Shown here piece by piece: positions 1 to 7,382 of a stretch of DNA of 11,076 bases (the first letter of the stretch is position 1; each line of letters begins with the position of its first letter). The position numbers and the translations under genes were made by a program. The notes under the pieces are model-generated. The model was given only the letters and a program-made list of their open reading frames with translations. It was not told where the DNA came from and searched no databases. Source of the DNA: Robiginitomaculum sp. (GTDB taxonomy: Bacteria > Pseudomonadota > Alphaproteobacteria > Caulobacterales > Maricaulaceae); assembly GCA_002733735.2 (NCBI GenBank), contig NVWT02000003.1, positions 33,047 through 44,122 of the forward strand. The letters run 5' to 3'.

Positions 1-747
1 CATTTACTGGATTTATCACAAGGGCCGAAGCATTATTTTGCCGAACAACAAAAACAATATCGCAAATATTTCAAAAAAATGCGCCAAAGAGCCAGAGCTG
101 ACATTCGCGATCATGGAAATTGTGAAGTCATAACCGATATAAAAGACCAACAAGTTCTGGAAACTTTATTCGATTGGAAACACCAACAATTCACCCGCAC
201 CAAGAAACTGGACGTGCTTAATATTCCATGGATACACGCTTTACTGCAAAATGCTTATACCTCGAAAAACCCTGATTTTAGAGCTGTCTTATCTGGCTAT
301 AAGATAGGCGGTAAATGGGCAGCAGCCGAATTAGGGTTGCTTGCGCAAGGTGTCTATCATTCGTGGATAGCGGCCTATGCCGATGAGTACGGGCGCAACT
401 CACCGGGATTGTTATTGCTACACGGAATTATCGAACAAGCACCAAAGCTGGGCATCAAGCAAATAGATATTGGCACAGGCCATGACCATTACAAGAAATA
501 TTACGCCAGCTCTTTTGCCGAGCTAGGCAGTGGTTGTCTGGTAGGAAATGGAGTTGCTGCCAAAAGACGCAAAGCTCTGTTCAAGTTTTGCGATAAAATG
601 GCAGCTTTACCATTGGGCAAATTAGGCAAATTCCCCGGCAAGCTTGTAGGGTCTCTTGATTACATTGCCGCCTGCCATCCAGCGAAAAAAGATCAGATAT
701 CGGCTTTTAGTGGTGGGTTGTTACGAAAAATTAGCCGCTCAAGATAA
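1..747 (+). CDS. CelD/BcsL-like (FemAB-like, GNAT-fold) acetyltransferase, 5'-truncated by window edge
   Basis: The reading frame is open from base 1 to the TAA at 745-747, so the gene starts upstream of the window. An ATG at 79 is internal: the 26 codons before it encode HLLDLSQG and a basic helix (QYRKYFKKMRQRARADIR), which is the normal family context. About 248 residues are visible; family members usually have 330-400. Recognisable family segments are the basic helix before a helix rich in W/K/T (FDWKHQQFTRTKKLDV), the strand-helix core with WIAAYADEYGRNSPGLLLLHG (about 373-435), and the closing signature DIGTGHDHYKKYYAS (466-510), matching the D-x-G-x-G-x-x-x-Y-K ending of this domain (Acetyltransf_6). 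Relatives acylate sugars or other precursors in cellulose, capsule or holdfast polysaccharide synthesis; Caulobacter HfsK is one such family member. The substrate cannot be told here. No membrane segment is visible, so a cytosolic enzyme is likely. It is convergent with the M13 peptidase gene. Confidence 0.8.
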   Translation, partial: HLLDLSQGPKHYFAEQQKQYRKYFKKMRQRARADIRDHGNCEVITDIKDQQVLETLFDWKHQQFTRTKKLDVLNIPWIHALLQNAYTSKNPDFRAVLSGYKIGGKWAAAELGLLAQGVYHSWIAAYADEYGRNSPGLLLLHGIIEQAPKLGIKQIDIGTGHDHYKKYYASSFAELGSGCLVGNGVAAKRRKALFKFCDKMAALPLGKLGKFPGKLVGSLDYIAACHPAKKDQISAFSGGLLRKISRSR

Positions 748-750
748 ATT

Positions 751-787
751 AAACCCCGCACTTTTTAGATGCGGGGTTTTTTGTTTT
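751..787 (+). terminator. Intrinsic terminator of the acetyltransferase gene, possibly bidirectional
   Basis: A perfect 10-bp stem (AAACCCCGCA at 751-760 with TGCGGGGTTT at 770-779) encloses a 9-nt loop and is followed by a T-rich run (780-787, one G interruption). It begins 3 nt after the acetyltransferase stop codon. On the - strand the hairpin lies 16 nt beyond the M13 peptidase stop; the trailing run there is weaker (TTTAATTT), so termination of that gene is plausible but less certain. Confidence 0.9.
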
Positions 788-795
788 AAGTATAA

Positions 796-2877
796 TTACC
801 AGATACGAACTCGTTTTTCTGGTGGCAGATACATCGCATCACCTTCTTTTACACCAAAAGCTTCATACCAAGCATCAATGTTGCGAACCACCCCATTTGT
901 ACGAAATTCCGGCGGCGAATGCGGTGCGCCTTTTAACCGGTTGATCATCGCTTCATCGCGATATTTACCCCGCCAAACTTGCGCCCAAGCCATGAATAAC
1001 CGTTGCTCGCCGGTAAGACCGTGAAGTACCGGTGATGGCTCTCCGTTCAAGGAAATACGATAAGCGTTTAAGGCAAAAGTTAGCCCGCCAAGATCGCCAA
1101 TATTTTCACCCATGGTGAACTTACCATTTACATAATGGCCTTCTAGTGGCGAGAACTGACTGTACTGATCACCAAGATCTCCGGTTCTGGCCTCAAACGC
1201 TGCTTTGTCCTCATCAGTCCACCAGTTACGCAATTTACCAGTGCCATCAGACTTGGAGCCTTGGTCGTCAAACCCGTGACCAATTTCATGGCCAATTACC
1301 GCGCCAATACCTCCATAGTTAATCGCAGGATCAGCCGCCGGATCAAAAAACGGGGCTTGTAGAATCGCAGCTGGAAATACGATCTCATTGCGAGTCGGCG
1401 AATAATAGGCATTTACCCGCTGTGGGTTCATGAACCATGCAGACTTATCAATAGGCTGTCCAAGATTGGATACTTGGTCATTCCATTGCCACACACGGGC
1501 GGCCTTGGTGTTGGCCAGCAAATCATCACGATCAATACTCATCGAGGAATAGTCTTTCCAACGATCAGGATAGCCGATTTTCGGAGTAAATGCCGTAAGT
1601 TTAGCATGGGCTTCGACCTTGGTATCGTCAGACATCCAAGCCAAGCCATCAATGCGTTGGCCAACTGCTATTCGTAAATTAGCCACCAATTCATCCATTT
1701 GTTTTTTGCTGGTTGGCGGGAAATGTCGCTCGACATAAATCTGACCAACTGCTTCGCCGACCGATCTGTTGACCACGGCCACAGCCCGTTTCCAACGGTC
1801 ACGCATTTTTGGTTGACCGCCTAGTTGCTTGCCGAAAAACGCGAAGTTTTCCTCATCAAAGGCACTGGATAAATTAGCCGCATTTGACGACAATAAATGA
1901 AATGTCAAATAAGCTTTCCAGTCATCAACCGAAGTATCACTAAAGATTTTTGCCAATACTGGAAATGCGGTATTTTCCCGTAAAACCATTTCACTAACAT
2001 CAACACCAGAGACTTGCAGATCCAATGCCCACGGATATTCCGGTGCGAATGCTTCTAGTTCAACCAGCGTCATTTTGTTATAAGTCAGATCGCGATTACG
2101 GCGTTCTAGTTTGTCCCAATGGGCTTTTGCTATTTTGGTTTCAAGCGCGAAAATAGCTACGGCCTTTGCTTCGGCATCATCAATATTTGCCAAGTTAAGC
2201 ATATTAGCAATATGCGCCTGATAACCTTCGCGCAAGGATACAGAACGATCGTCCTCATCGAGATAATAATCACGGTTTGGCAAACCAAGACCGCCATGCG
2301 ACATATAATATGCGTAAGCTGTTGGGTTTTTACTATCCAAAGTAACAAAGCTACCGAATAATCTGTTGGCCGCCATATCGCGACGCGCCATTTGCCGGAC
2401 AATATCATTATGAGTGGAAGCTGCCGCAATCACAGAAAGATCAGCTTGCAATCCTGATATGCCTTTGGCGTTTAGGCTCTCTTGATCCATAAAGCTGGCA
2501 TAAAGATCACCGATTTTTTGTTCAATTGACCCGACAGCTGCATTTGCTTTGGCGGCATCTTGAATGATTGCCCGAACTTGTGTTTCCGAACGATCACTAA
2601 GCACGGTGAATGAGCCATAACCAGTTCTATCGGCTGGTATCTCAAAGCTATCCAGCCATTTACCGTTCACATAACGATAAAAATCATCGCCGGGTTTAAC
2701 CGATGCGTCCATTACCGACATATCAAGGCCAAATGCGCCAAGCTCTGGTGTTTGTACGGCTTGCTCTACCTTAACGGCTGCATCAAGTTCAGCATTTGCC
2801 GAATTATTTTCAGTGGCCTGATTGCACGATGCAAGTAAGGCAACAACCGCACTGGCGGCCAATAGTTTTATTTTCAT
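796..2877 (-). CDS. M13-family (neprilysin/PepO-like) zinc metallopeptidase, lipoprotein
   Basis: This 693-residue protein has the usual full length and two-part architecture of M13 peptidases: an N-terminal Peptidase_M13_N region (about 55-440, opening with the family-typical PGDDFYRYVNGKWL) and a C-terminal catalytic region (about 485-693). Zinc and catalytic residues are all present: HEIGH at 530-534 (ligands H530 and H534, general base E531) and ENIGD at 591-595 (third ligand E591, supporting D595). The substrate-backbone pair NA is at 489-490 in NAYYSP, and H653 and R659 keep the spacing of neprilysin His711 and Arg717. It ends in the family-typical C-terminal Trp. The signal peptide carries a lipobox, LLAS-C, with lipidated Cys18, so the enzyme should be tethered in the periplasm or at the outer membrane and cleave oligopeptides. 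The ATG start is backed by GGGGA 6 nt upstream. It follows the RND permease gene by 84 nt on the same strand and has its own promoter candidate. Its natural substrate is unknown. Confidence 0.95.
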   Translation of the reverse strand: MKIKLLAASAVVALLASCNQATENNSANAELDAAVKVEQAVQTPELGAFGLDMSVMDASVKPGDDFYRYVNGKWLDSFEIPADRTGYGSFTVLSDRSETQVRAIIQDAAKANAAVGSIEQKIGDLYASFMDQESLNAKGISGLQADLSVIAAASTHNDIVRQMARRDMAANRLFGSFVTLDSKNPTAYAYYMSHGGLGLPNRDYYLDEDDRSVSLREGYQAHIANMLNLANIDDAEAKAVAIFALETKIAKAHWDKLERRNRDLTYNKMTLVELEAFAPEYPWALDLQVSGVDVSEMVLRENTAFPVLAKIFSDTSVDDWKAYLTFHLLSSNAANLSSAFDEENFAFFGKQLGGQPKMRDRWKRAVAVVNRSVGEAVGQIYVERHFPPTSKKQMDELVANLRIAVGQRIDGLAWMSDDTKVEAHAKLTAFTPKIGYPDRWKDYSSMSIDRDDLLANTKAARVWQWNDQVSNLGQPIDKSAWFMNPQRVNAYYSPTRNEIVFPAAILQAPFFDPAADPAINYGGIGAVIGHEIGHGFDDQGSKSDGTGKLRNWWTDEDKAAFEARTGDLGDQYSQFSPLEGHYVNGKFTMGENIGDLGGLTFALNAYRISLNGEPSPVLHGLTGEQRLFMAWAQVWRGKYRDEAMINRLKGAPHSPPEFRTNGVVRNIDAWYEAFGVKEGDAMYLPPEKRVRIW

Positions 2878-2883
2878 AGATTT

Positions 2884-2888
2884 TCCCC
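2884..2888 (-). promoter_or_regulatory. Ribosome binding site of the M13 peptidase gene
   Basis: GGGGA on the - strand, 6 nt before the ATG at 2877-2875. It fixes the start codon and gives a signal peptide with a lipobox directly downstream. Confidence 0.6.
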
Positions 2889-2903
2889 AAAATTTCCAAA
2901 AGA

Positions 2904-2932
2904 GTATTAGTGCAGTAATTCAAAATAAACAA
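2904..2932 (-). promoter_or_regulatory. Candidate sigma-70-type promoter of the M13 peptidase gene
   Basis: On the - strand TTGTTT (2932-2927) is followed after exactly 17 nt by TAATAC (2909-2904). Transcription would start near 2897, giving a leader of about 20 nt. The 84-bp gap between the permease stop and this gene shows no convincing hairpin terminator, so read-through from the pump operon could add to expression. The assignment rests on consensus resemblance in an AT-rich gap only. Confidence 0.4.
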
Positions 2933-2961
2933 CGCAATATCGGCCTTACAAATATTACAAA

Positions 2962-5900
2962 TTATTCAGCTTGCTCCGGAATATAAGCATCATAGTCTTC
3001 GCTTAGATCAAGGTCTTCAAGACTTTTGCCGAAACTTTCAACCGGTGTTCCTGTCCACAGATAGATGAAATACCGGCGAATATCAGCACCGATTGCATAA
3101 AGGCTAGGAACCAGAAACAAGGTAACAAACAGCGCGAATAAAACACCAAACGCTAACCCAATAGCAACGGGTATGAGAAATGCCGCTTGTAAGGATTTCT
3201 CCATCATCAAAGGAACTAAGCCAACGAAAGTAGTAAGAGATGTCAACAATATTGGCCTGAACCGCTCGACACCTGCTTCGACCAATGCCCGCGCACCGCC
3301 CATGCCGGCGGCACGCAATCTATGCACATAATCAATCAGTACCAAATTGTCATTCACCGCGACACCAGCGGCGGCCATCACCCCCATTAGCGAAAATAAA
3401 GACATATTAACGCCCATTACAAAATGCCCGATTACTGCACCAACAAAACAAAACGGTATTGCAGCAAATAGTATCAATAACGGTTCAGAATATGAACGAA
3501 AAGCCACCGCTACCAATATGTAAGCAACTCCAAACGCCATTAGTGACAAGATCAATATCTCGGACATAAAATCAGCTTGCCCTTGCGACTGCCCGATATT
3601 ACCGCGTCGCACATTCGGGTGACGCTGATCGAATGCATCAAAAAATTCTTCTTTCATATTTTCACGAACACCACCGACCTCTGCTGGATCAGCTTCGGCG
3701 GAAATAATGATTGCTCTTTGTCTTTCGCGGCGCAATATTCGGGTAATTCCCGGCTCGAACGAAAGATCGGCCACTGAATATAGCGGCAATTCACGGCCAT
3801 CAGCAGTGCGAATACGCATGTTTTTCAAGTAATCAAGTGATGTGCGGTCTTTGCGCGGATATCTGACAAACACTCTTACATCTTCGCCATCTCGGGGCAA
3901 GCGTTGTACCTCGACACCGTAAAAGCCTTGACGCACCTGTGTTGCCACATCAGCAATAGTGATGCCTAAGGTTTCAGCACCGGGTTTTAATTTGAACTGA
4001 ATCTCTTCTGACGCTGACTGGCTGTCATTGACCACATTAAACACCACACCATAGGTGCGAAGCTGTGCCATTAGATCTTCTGCTGCTGCGTTTAAGTCTT
4101 CTAAATCTATCGAGTTCAGGACATATTGAATTTCTGGATCACTATCTTCGTTTTTGTATGAAACAGATATTGTTTGCGCGTCTGGCACTTCACCAATTAA
4201 CTCGCGCAATCGCTCGGCGGTTTCTTTCGCCGATAATGTACGATCTTCAGCTCCAACCAAACGCACCAACGCTAAAATATTGGTTTCTCTGGCTCTGGTG
4301 TACCAGTTCTCGATTAGTTTACCGCCGACAGAATTTATTTCTTCTTCAAGTTGTTTTTCGGCTTCTTGTATCTGTGCCAGCACCTCTAATGATCGGCTAA
4401 ACGGCGTGCCTTCGGGCAGTTCAACCGTGATACTTACCTCTTCACTTTCGGTTTCCGGCATAAAGGTAAATTTTACAATACCTGTTGAAGACAAACCAAT
4501 TGACATGATGCCTATCGCAATGAATGACGCAGCAGTGATATAACGGTTTTTTACCGTCCATGCCATTACTGGCCGATAAGTATGATGGGCAAATTTAATT
4601 ATACTTCCGGCTAGGTTTTCTTGGAATTTTGCGAACTTGTTCTTGGCATTTATCGGCTTTAAGTGCGAAAGGTGAGCCGGTAATATCAGCAGGCTTTCGA
4701 TCAGTGAAAAGCTTAACGCCAAGATCACCACCAAAGATATGGAACGGGTAAACTCGCGGACTTGGCCGGAGACGAGCATCCATGGCGCAAAGAAAATCAT
4801 CGTAGTTAAAACCGCAAAGATAACCGGCTTCATTACCATTTTTGTTCCAGCTATTGCCGCCTTTGGGCCATACCTTTCATGCTCGTTCTCTCGGTGGATC
4901 GCCTCGCCAACAATGATCGCGTCATCAACGATTACCCCCAATACCAACAAGAACGAAAATGTTGAAATCATAGAAAACGAAATATTATTTATCGGCAAAA
5001 ATGCCACTCCTCCAGCAAATGCCGTAACAATTCCTACCGACACCCAAAAAGCTACTGCCGGGCGTAAAAACAAAAACAAGGTAATCAAAACCAACACCAG
5101 ACCTGATGCAAAATTACCCATAATGCTTCCAATACGATCGGTAAAAGTTTCCGATGTATCTTCCCACAAGATCATGCTGACACCATCGGGCAGAGACTCT
5201 TGTGCTTTTCCCATGTATTCTTTGACCTGTTTGGACATAGCAACCACGTCCATATTAGGACCTGACATTACTTGCACCAAAACAGTACGCTTGCCATTCA
5301 TAGTTGCCAGCAAGTTCACATCAGCAAAACCATCTATAACTGTGGCAACATCGCCGACCCGAATGGTTGCGCCACCGGGAGTTTGGCGGATAATTATATT
5401 TTCAAAATCCTGCTGACTATCTGCCAATTGCCTTGTTCGTAACTGCATATCACCAACAGAAGTTCTAACATTTCCCGAAGAAAGATTTACCGAAGTACCG
5501 CGAATTGCATTAGAAACATCAGAAAATGTCAATCCGTATTGACGCAATGCGTCTTCCGATATTTCAATTGATACCTCTTCGCCACGAACCCCAAACAAGC
5601 TGACCGATGGGACTTCCGAAAGCAGGGCAATATCACGGCGGACTTTCTCTGCATAACGCTTTAACGCTCGCTCATCTACATCACCGGATAATGCTATACG
5701 CATTATCTGATTCTGGCTTCTGAACTGGCGTAATTGTGGCTGTTGAGCCGCCGGTGGAAATGTAGCAATTGAGTCAACTTCACGTTTGATCTCGGCCAAA
5801 AAAGCATCCTTGTCCAAAGTTGCCTCACCGATAACAAACAGCATTCCCATGCTTTCTCTAGAAACTGACCAAAGGCGATCAACGCCCTTCACACGGCTAA

Positions 5901-6114
5901 CAGCCTCTTCAAGGCGAACAGTTATTTGCTCTTCAATGTCCTGAGGGCCGGCCCCAAGCCAAACAACTGAAACCTGCGCTCCGGGGAATTCAACATAGGG
6001 ATCTATTTCCCGATCAATTCGCAAAAAGGAAATTGTCCCAGCGATCAATATTGAAACCATCAATAAATTGGCAGCAGTTTTATTTTGCGCAAACCATGCA
6101 ACAATTCCACCCAT
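2962..6114 (-). CDS. RND efflux transporter permease, HAE1/AcrB type
   Basis: A 1050-residue inner-membrane pump of normal family length with the duplicated RND layout: TM1 (about 12-31), first large periplasmic loop (about 33-330), TM2-TM6 (about 332-480), TM7 (about 526-545), second periplasmic loop (about 550-850), TM8-TM12 (about 852-1010) and an acidic cytoplasmic tail rich in D/E (1030-1050). TM4 has GVIVDDAIIVGEA with D397 and D398, the pair matching AcrB Asp407/Asp408; this DD form indicates the hydrophobe/amphiphile (HAE) rather than heavy-metal class. In TM10 the motif reads GVAVNDNLVLIDY: N921 stands where AcrB has Lys940 and D922 where it has Asn941. R951 and T958 match AcrB Arg971 and Thr978. 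The protein should export drugs, bile-salt-like or other amphiphilic compounds by proton antiport with the adaptor and outer-membrane factor encoded upstream. The start lies 2 nt after the adaptor stop, so translation is probably coupled. Substrate range cannot be predicted. Confidence 0.95.
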   Translation of the reverse strand: MGGIVAWFAQNKTAANLLMVSILIAGTISFLRIDREIDPYVEFPGAQVSVVWLGAGPQDIEEQITVRLEEAVSRVKGVDRLWSVSRESMGMLFVIGEATLDKDAFLAEIKREVDSIATFPPAAQQPQLRQFRSQNQIMRIALSGDVDERALKRYAEKVRRDIALLSEVPSVSLFGVRGEEVSIEISEDALRQYGLTFSDVSNAIRGTSVNLSSGNVRTSVGDMQLRTRQLADSQQDFENIIIRQTPGGATIRVGDVATVIDGFADVNLLATMNGKRTVLVQVMSGPNMDVVAMSKQVKEYMGKAQESLPDGVSMILWEDTSETFTDRIGSIMGNFASGLVLVLITLFLFLRPAVAFWVSVGIVTAFAGGVAFLPINNISFSMISTFSFLLVLGVIVDDAIIVGEAIHRENEHERYGPKAAIAGTKMVMKPVIFAVLTTMIFFAPWMLVSGQVREFTRSISLVVILALSFSLIESLLILPAHLSHLKPINAKNKFAKFQENLAGSIIKFAHHTYRPVMAWTVKNRYITAASFIAIGIMSIGLSSTGIVKFTFMPETESEEVSITVELPEGTPFSRSLEVLAQIQEAEKQLEEEINSVGGKLIENWYTRARETNILALVRLVGAEDRTLSAKETAERLRELIGEVPDAQTISVSYKNEDSDPEIQYVLNSIDLEDLNAAAEDLMAQLRTYGVVFNVVNDSQSASEEIQFKLKPGAETLGITIADVATQVRQGFYGVEVQRLPRDGEDVRVFVRYPRKDRTSLDYLKNMRIRTADGRELPLYSVADLSFEPGITRILRRERQRAIIISAEADPAEVGGVRENMKEEFFDAFDQRHPNVRRGNIGQSQGQADFMSEILILSLMAFGVAYILVAVAFRSYSEPLLILFAAIPFCFVGAVIGHFVMGVNMSLFSLMGVMAAAGVAVNDNLVLIDYVHRLRAAGMGGARALVEAGVERFRPILLTSLTTFVGLVPLMMEKSLQAAFLIPVAIGLAFGVLFALFVTLFLVPSLYAIGADIRRYFIYLWTGTPVESFGKSLEDLDLSEDYDAYIPEQAE

Positions 6115-6116
6115 AG

Positions 6117-7370
6117 CTATTCTCCTACCACAGTAGTCTTAGCAGCATTGATACGAGAAACAGTCTCTATGATCATACCATCATGTGCGCCACGCACTGG
6201 CGAAGTGATCACCTTGTCATCTACCGACAGGCCAGATGTTATAATTGCATTATTGCGATCCGACGAAGCAACTTCTACCGAGACAATCCGCAGCTCATCA
6301 CCATCAGCCAAAAACACATCATTGTTCCCGCGCAAAGCCGAACGGGGAATTAGCATTGCACCTGGCAATACCTGACCCTCAACCTCGGCCTGCACAAATA
6401 ACCCTACCACCAATGGCATTTCCCCATCCGCGCCAGAACCATAAGGATCTAGCACCTCGACAAAGGCAAACATAAGCCGCGTTGTTGCATCTATTGCACT
6501 ATCGGTGCGCGTAACCCGTCCATGCCAAACACGCGGTTTACCAGCGACAATTGCTGATAGTTTCACTTCTGGCCCACGATGGTTCTCATGTTCAACAAAC
6601 GCCAAAGGCAAGTTCAGTTTCGCCAGTTCAGCATCGGTAAATGGCAACCGCACATCAACAACTTCGGTGGAAAAAATTCTAGCCAACCTAGCACCCGGGG
6701 TCACATATTGCCCGACATCAGCCGCTTTGGAGCGAACCCTGCCGGCAAACGGTGCACGAATTGCCGTTCGTCCCAATTGCAATTTAGCATCAGCCAGCGA
6801 GGCGTTAGCCGCCGCCAATGAAGCCTCAGCCTGCGCCATTTGCGGCTTGCGCAAAGTCAAAGCAGAAGCATCTCCAGAACCAAGTTCTTCCCAGTCACGA
6901 GCAGCAATTTGCGCTTCGGCCTGCTCGCGTAACAATCCTTGTTTTGCTTGTGCAACAGTGGCTTCGGCTTGGACAACCCGTAAATCATAATCAGCAGTTT
7001 CAATACGGATCAACACTTCATTTTTGGAGAACGCGCCACCTTCAAGAAAGTTTTTAGAGATATATTCGATCTTTCCGCCGACCTGTGGAACCACATCAAT
7101 CTCCACCCTTGGGCTTACCTCTCCTTGAGTGAAAACATTTAACCGCACCTCTTCTTGTGACGGATTTACCACCAAGACAGGAACAGCTTTAATTTTTGTC
7201 ACAGTTTTTTCTAACTCTGGCTTCAGAGCACTCATAATCACAAGTACAACAATACCCATAACAAGTATAACCAGTGGGAGAAGGAAAAAAATTACCCTAC
7301 CAACGATCAACTTCTTGTCTTTAGGCTTTCGCTCCATTCCAATTTCACTACCTTGTTGCTGCATACTCAT
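6117..7370 (-). CDS. RND efflux periplasmic adaptor subunit (membrane fusion protein, HlyD/AcrA family)
   Basis: This 417-residue protein has a charged cytoplasmic N-terminus (1-23), one hydrophobic anchor (about 24-47, VGRVIFFLLPLVILVMGIVV region) and then the adaptor domains in order: first half of the lipoyl-like barrel-sandwich (about 84-123), an Ala/Gln-rich alpha-helical hairpin (about 128-200), second half of the barrel-sandwich with LGRTAIRAPFAGRV (199-212), a beta-barrel (about 236-332) and a membrane-proximal domain (about 335-405). There is no lipobox, so it is held by the transmembrane helix rather than by lipid, unlike AcrA. It links the RND permease to the NodT-type exit duct. 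The first ATG (7370) is preferred over the in-frame ATG two codons later because GAGGG sits 7 nt upstream of it. It starts 10 nt after the outer-membrane factor gene and ends 2 nt before the permease gene. Confidence 0.93.
   Translation of the reverse strand: MSMQQQGSEIGMERKPKDKKLIVGRVIFFLLPLVILVMGIVVLVIMSALKPELEKTVTKIKAVPVLVVNPSQEEVRLNVFTQGEVSPRVEIDVVPQVGGKIEYISKNFLEGGAFSKNEVLIRIETADYDLRVVQAEATVAQAKQGLLREQAEAQIAARDWEELGSGDASALTLRKPQMAQAEASLAAANASLADAKLQLGRTAIRAPFAGRVRSKAADVGQYVTPGARLARIFSTEVVDVRLPFTDAELAKLNLPLAFVEHENHRGPEVKLSAIVAGKPRVWHGRVTRTDSAIDATTRLMFAFVEVLDPYGSGADGEMPLVVGLFVQAEVEGQVLPGAMLIPRSALRGNNDVFLADGDELRIVSVEVASSDRNNAIITSGLSVDDKVITSPVRGAHDGMIIETVSRINAAKTTVVGE
6121..6126 (-). promoter_or_regulatory. 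Ribosome binding site of the RND permease gene, inside the adaptor gene
   Basis: AGGAGA on the - strand lies within the last codons of the adaptor gene, 6-7 nt before the permease ATG (6114-6112). The adaptor TAG is at 6119-6117. This arrangement supports coupled translation and the chosen permease start. Confidence 0.65.
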
Positions 7371-7377
7371 TATCTTA

Positions 7378-7382
7378 CCCTC
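7378..7382 (-). promoter_or_regulatory. Ribosome binding site of the adaptor gene, overlapping the upstream stop codon
   Basis: GAGGG on the - strand, 7 nt before the adaptor ATG, shares bases with the TGA (7383-7381) of the outer-membrane factor gene. Termination of one gene and initiation of the next are thus close enough for translational coupling. Confidence 0.6.

Noticed and set aside
656..1024. + strand open frame running from the acetyltransferase end through the terminator into the M13 gene
   Set aside because: It crosses a strong terminator hairpin and overlaps the conserved C-terminal part of the M13 peptidase; it has no domain-like content.
2946..2962. Direct repeat TTACAAAT twice, near the permease stop codon
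   Set aside because: Two 8-bp AT-rich copies in an AT-rich gap are compatible with chance and suggest no function.
4739..5416. Long + strand open frame (225 codons) opposite the RND permease gene
   Set aside because: It lies wholly antisense to well-conserved TM and periplasmic coding sequence, its translation is low-complexity (rich in T, S, I, P) with no recognisable domain, and the permease frame explains the region.
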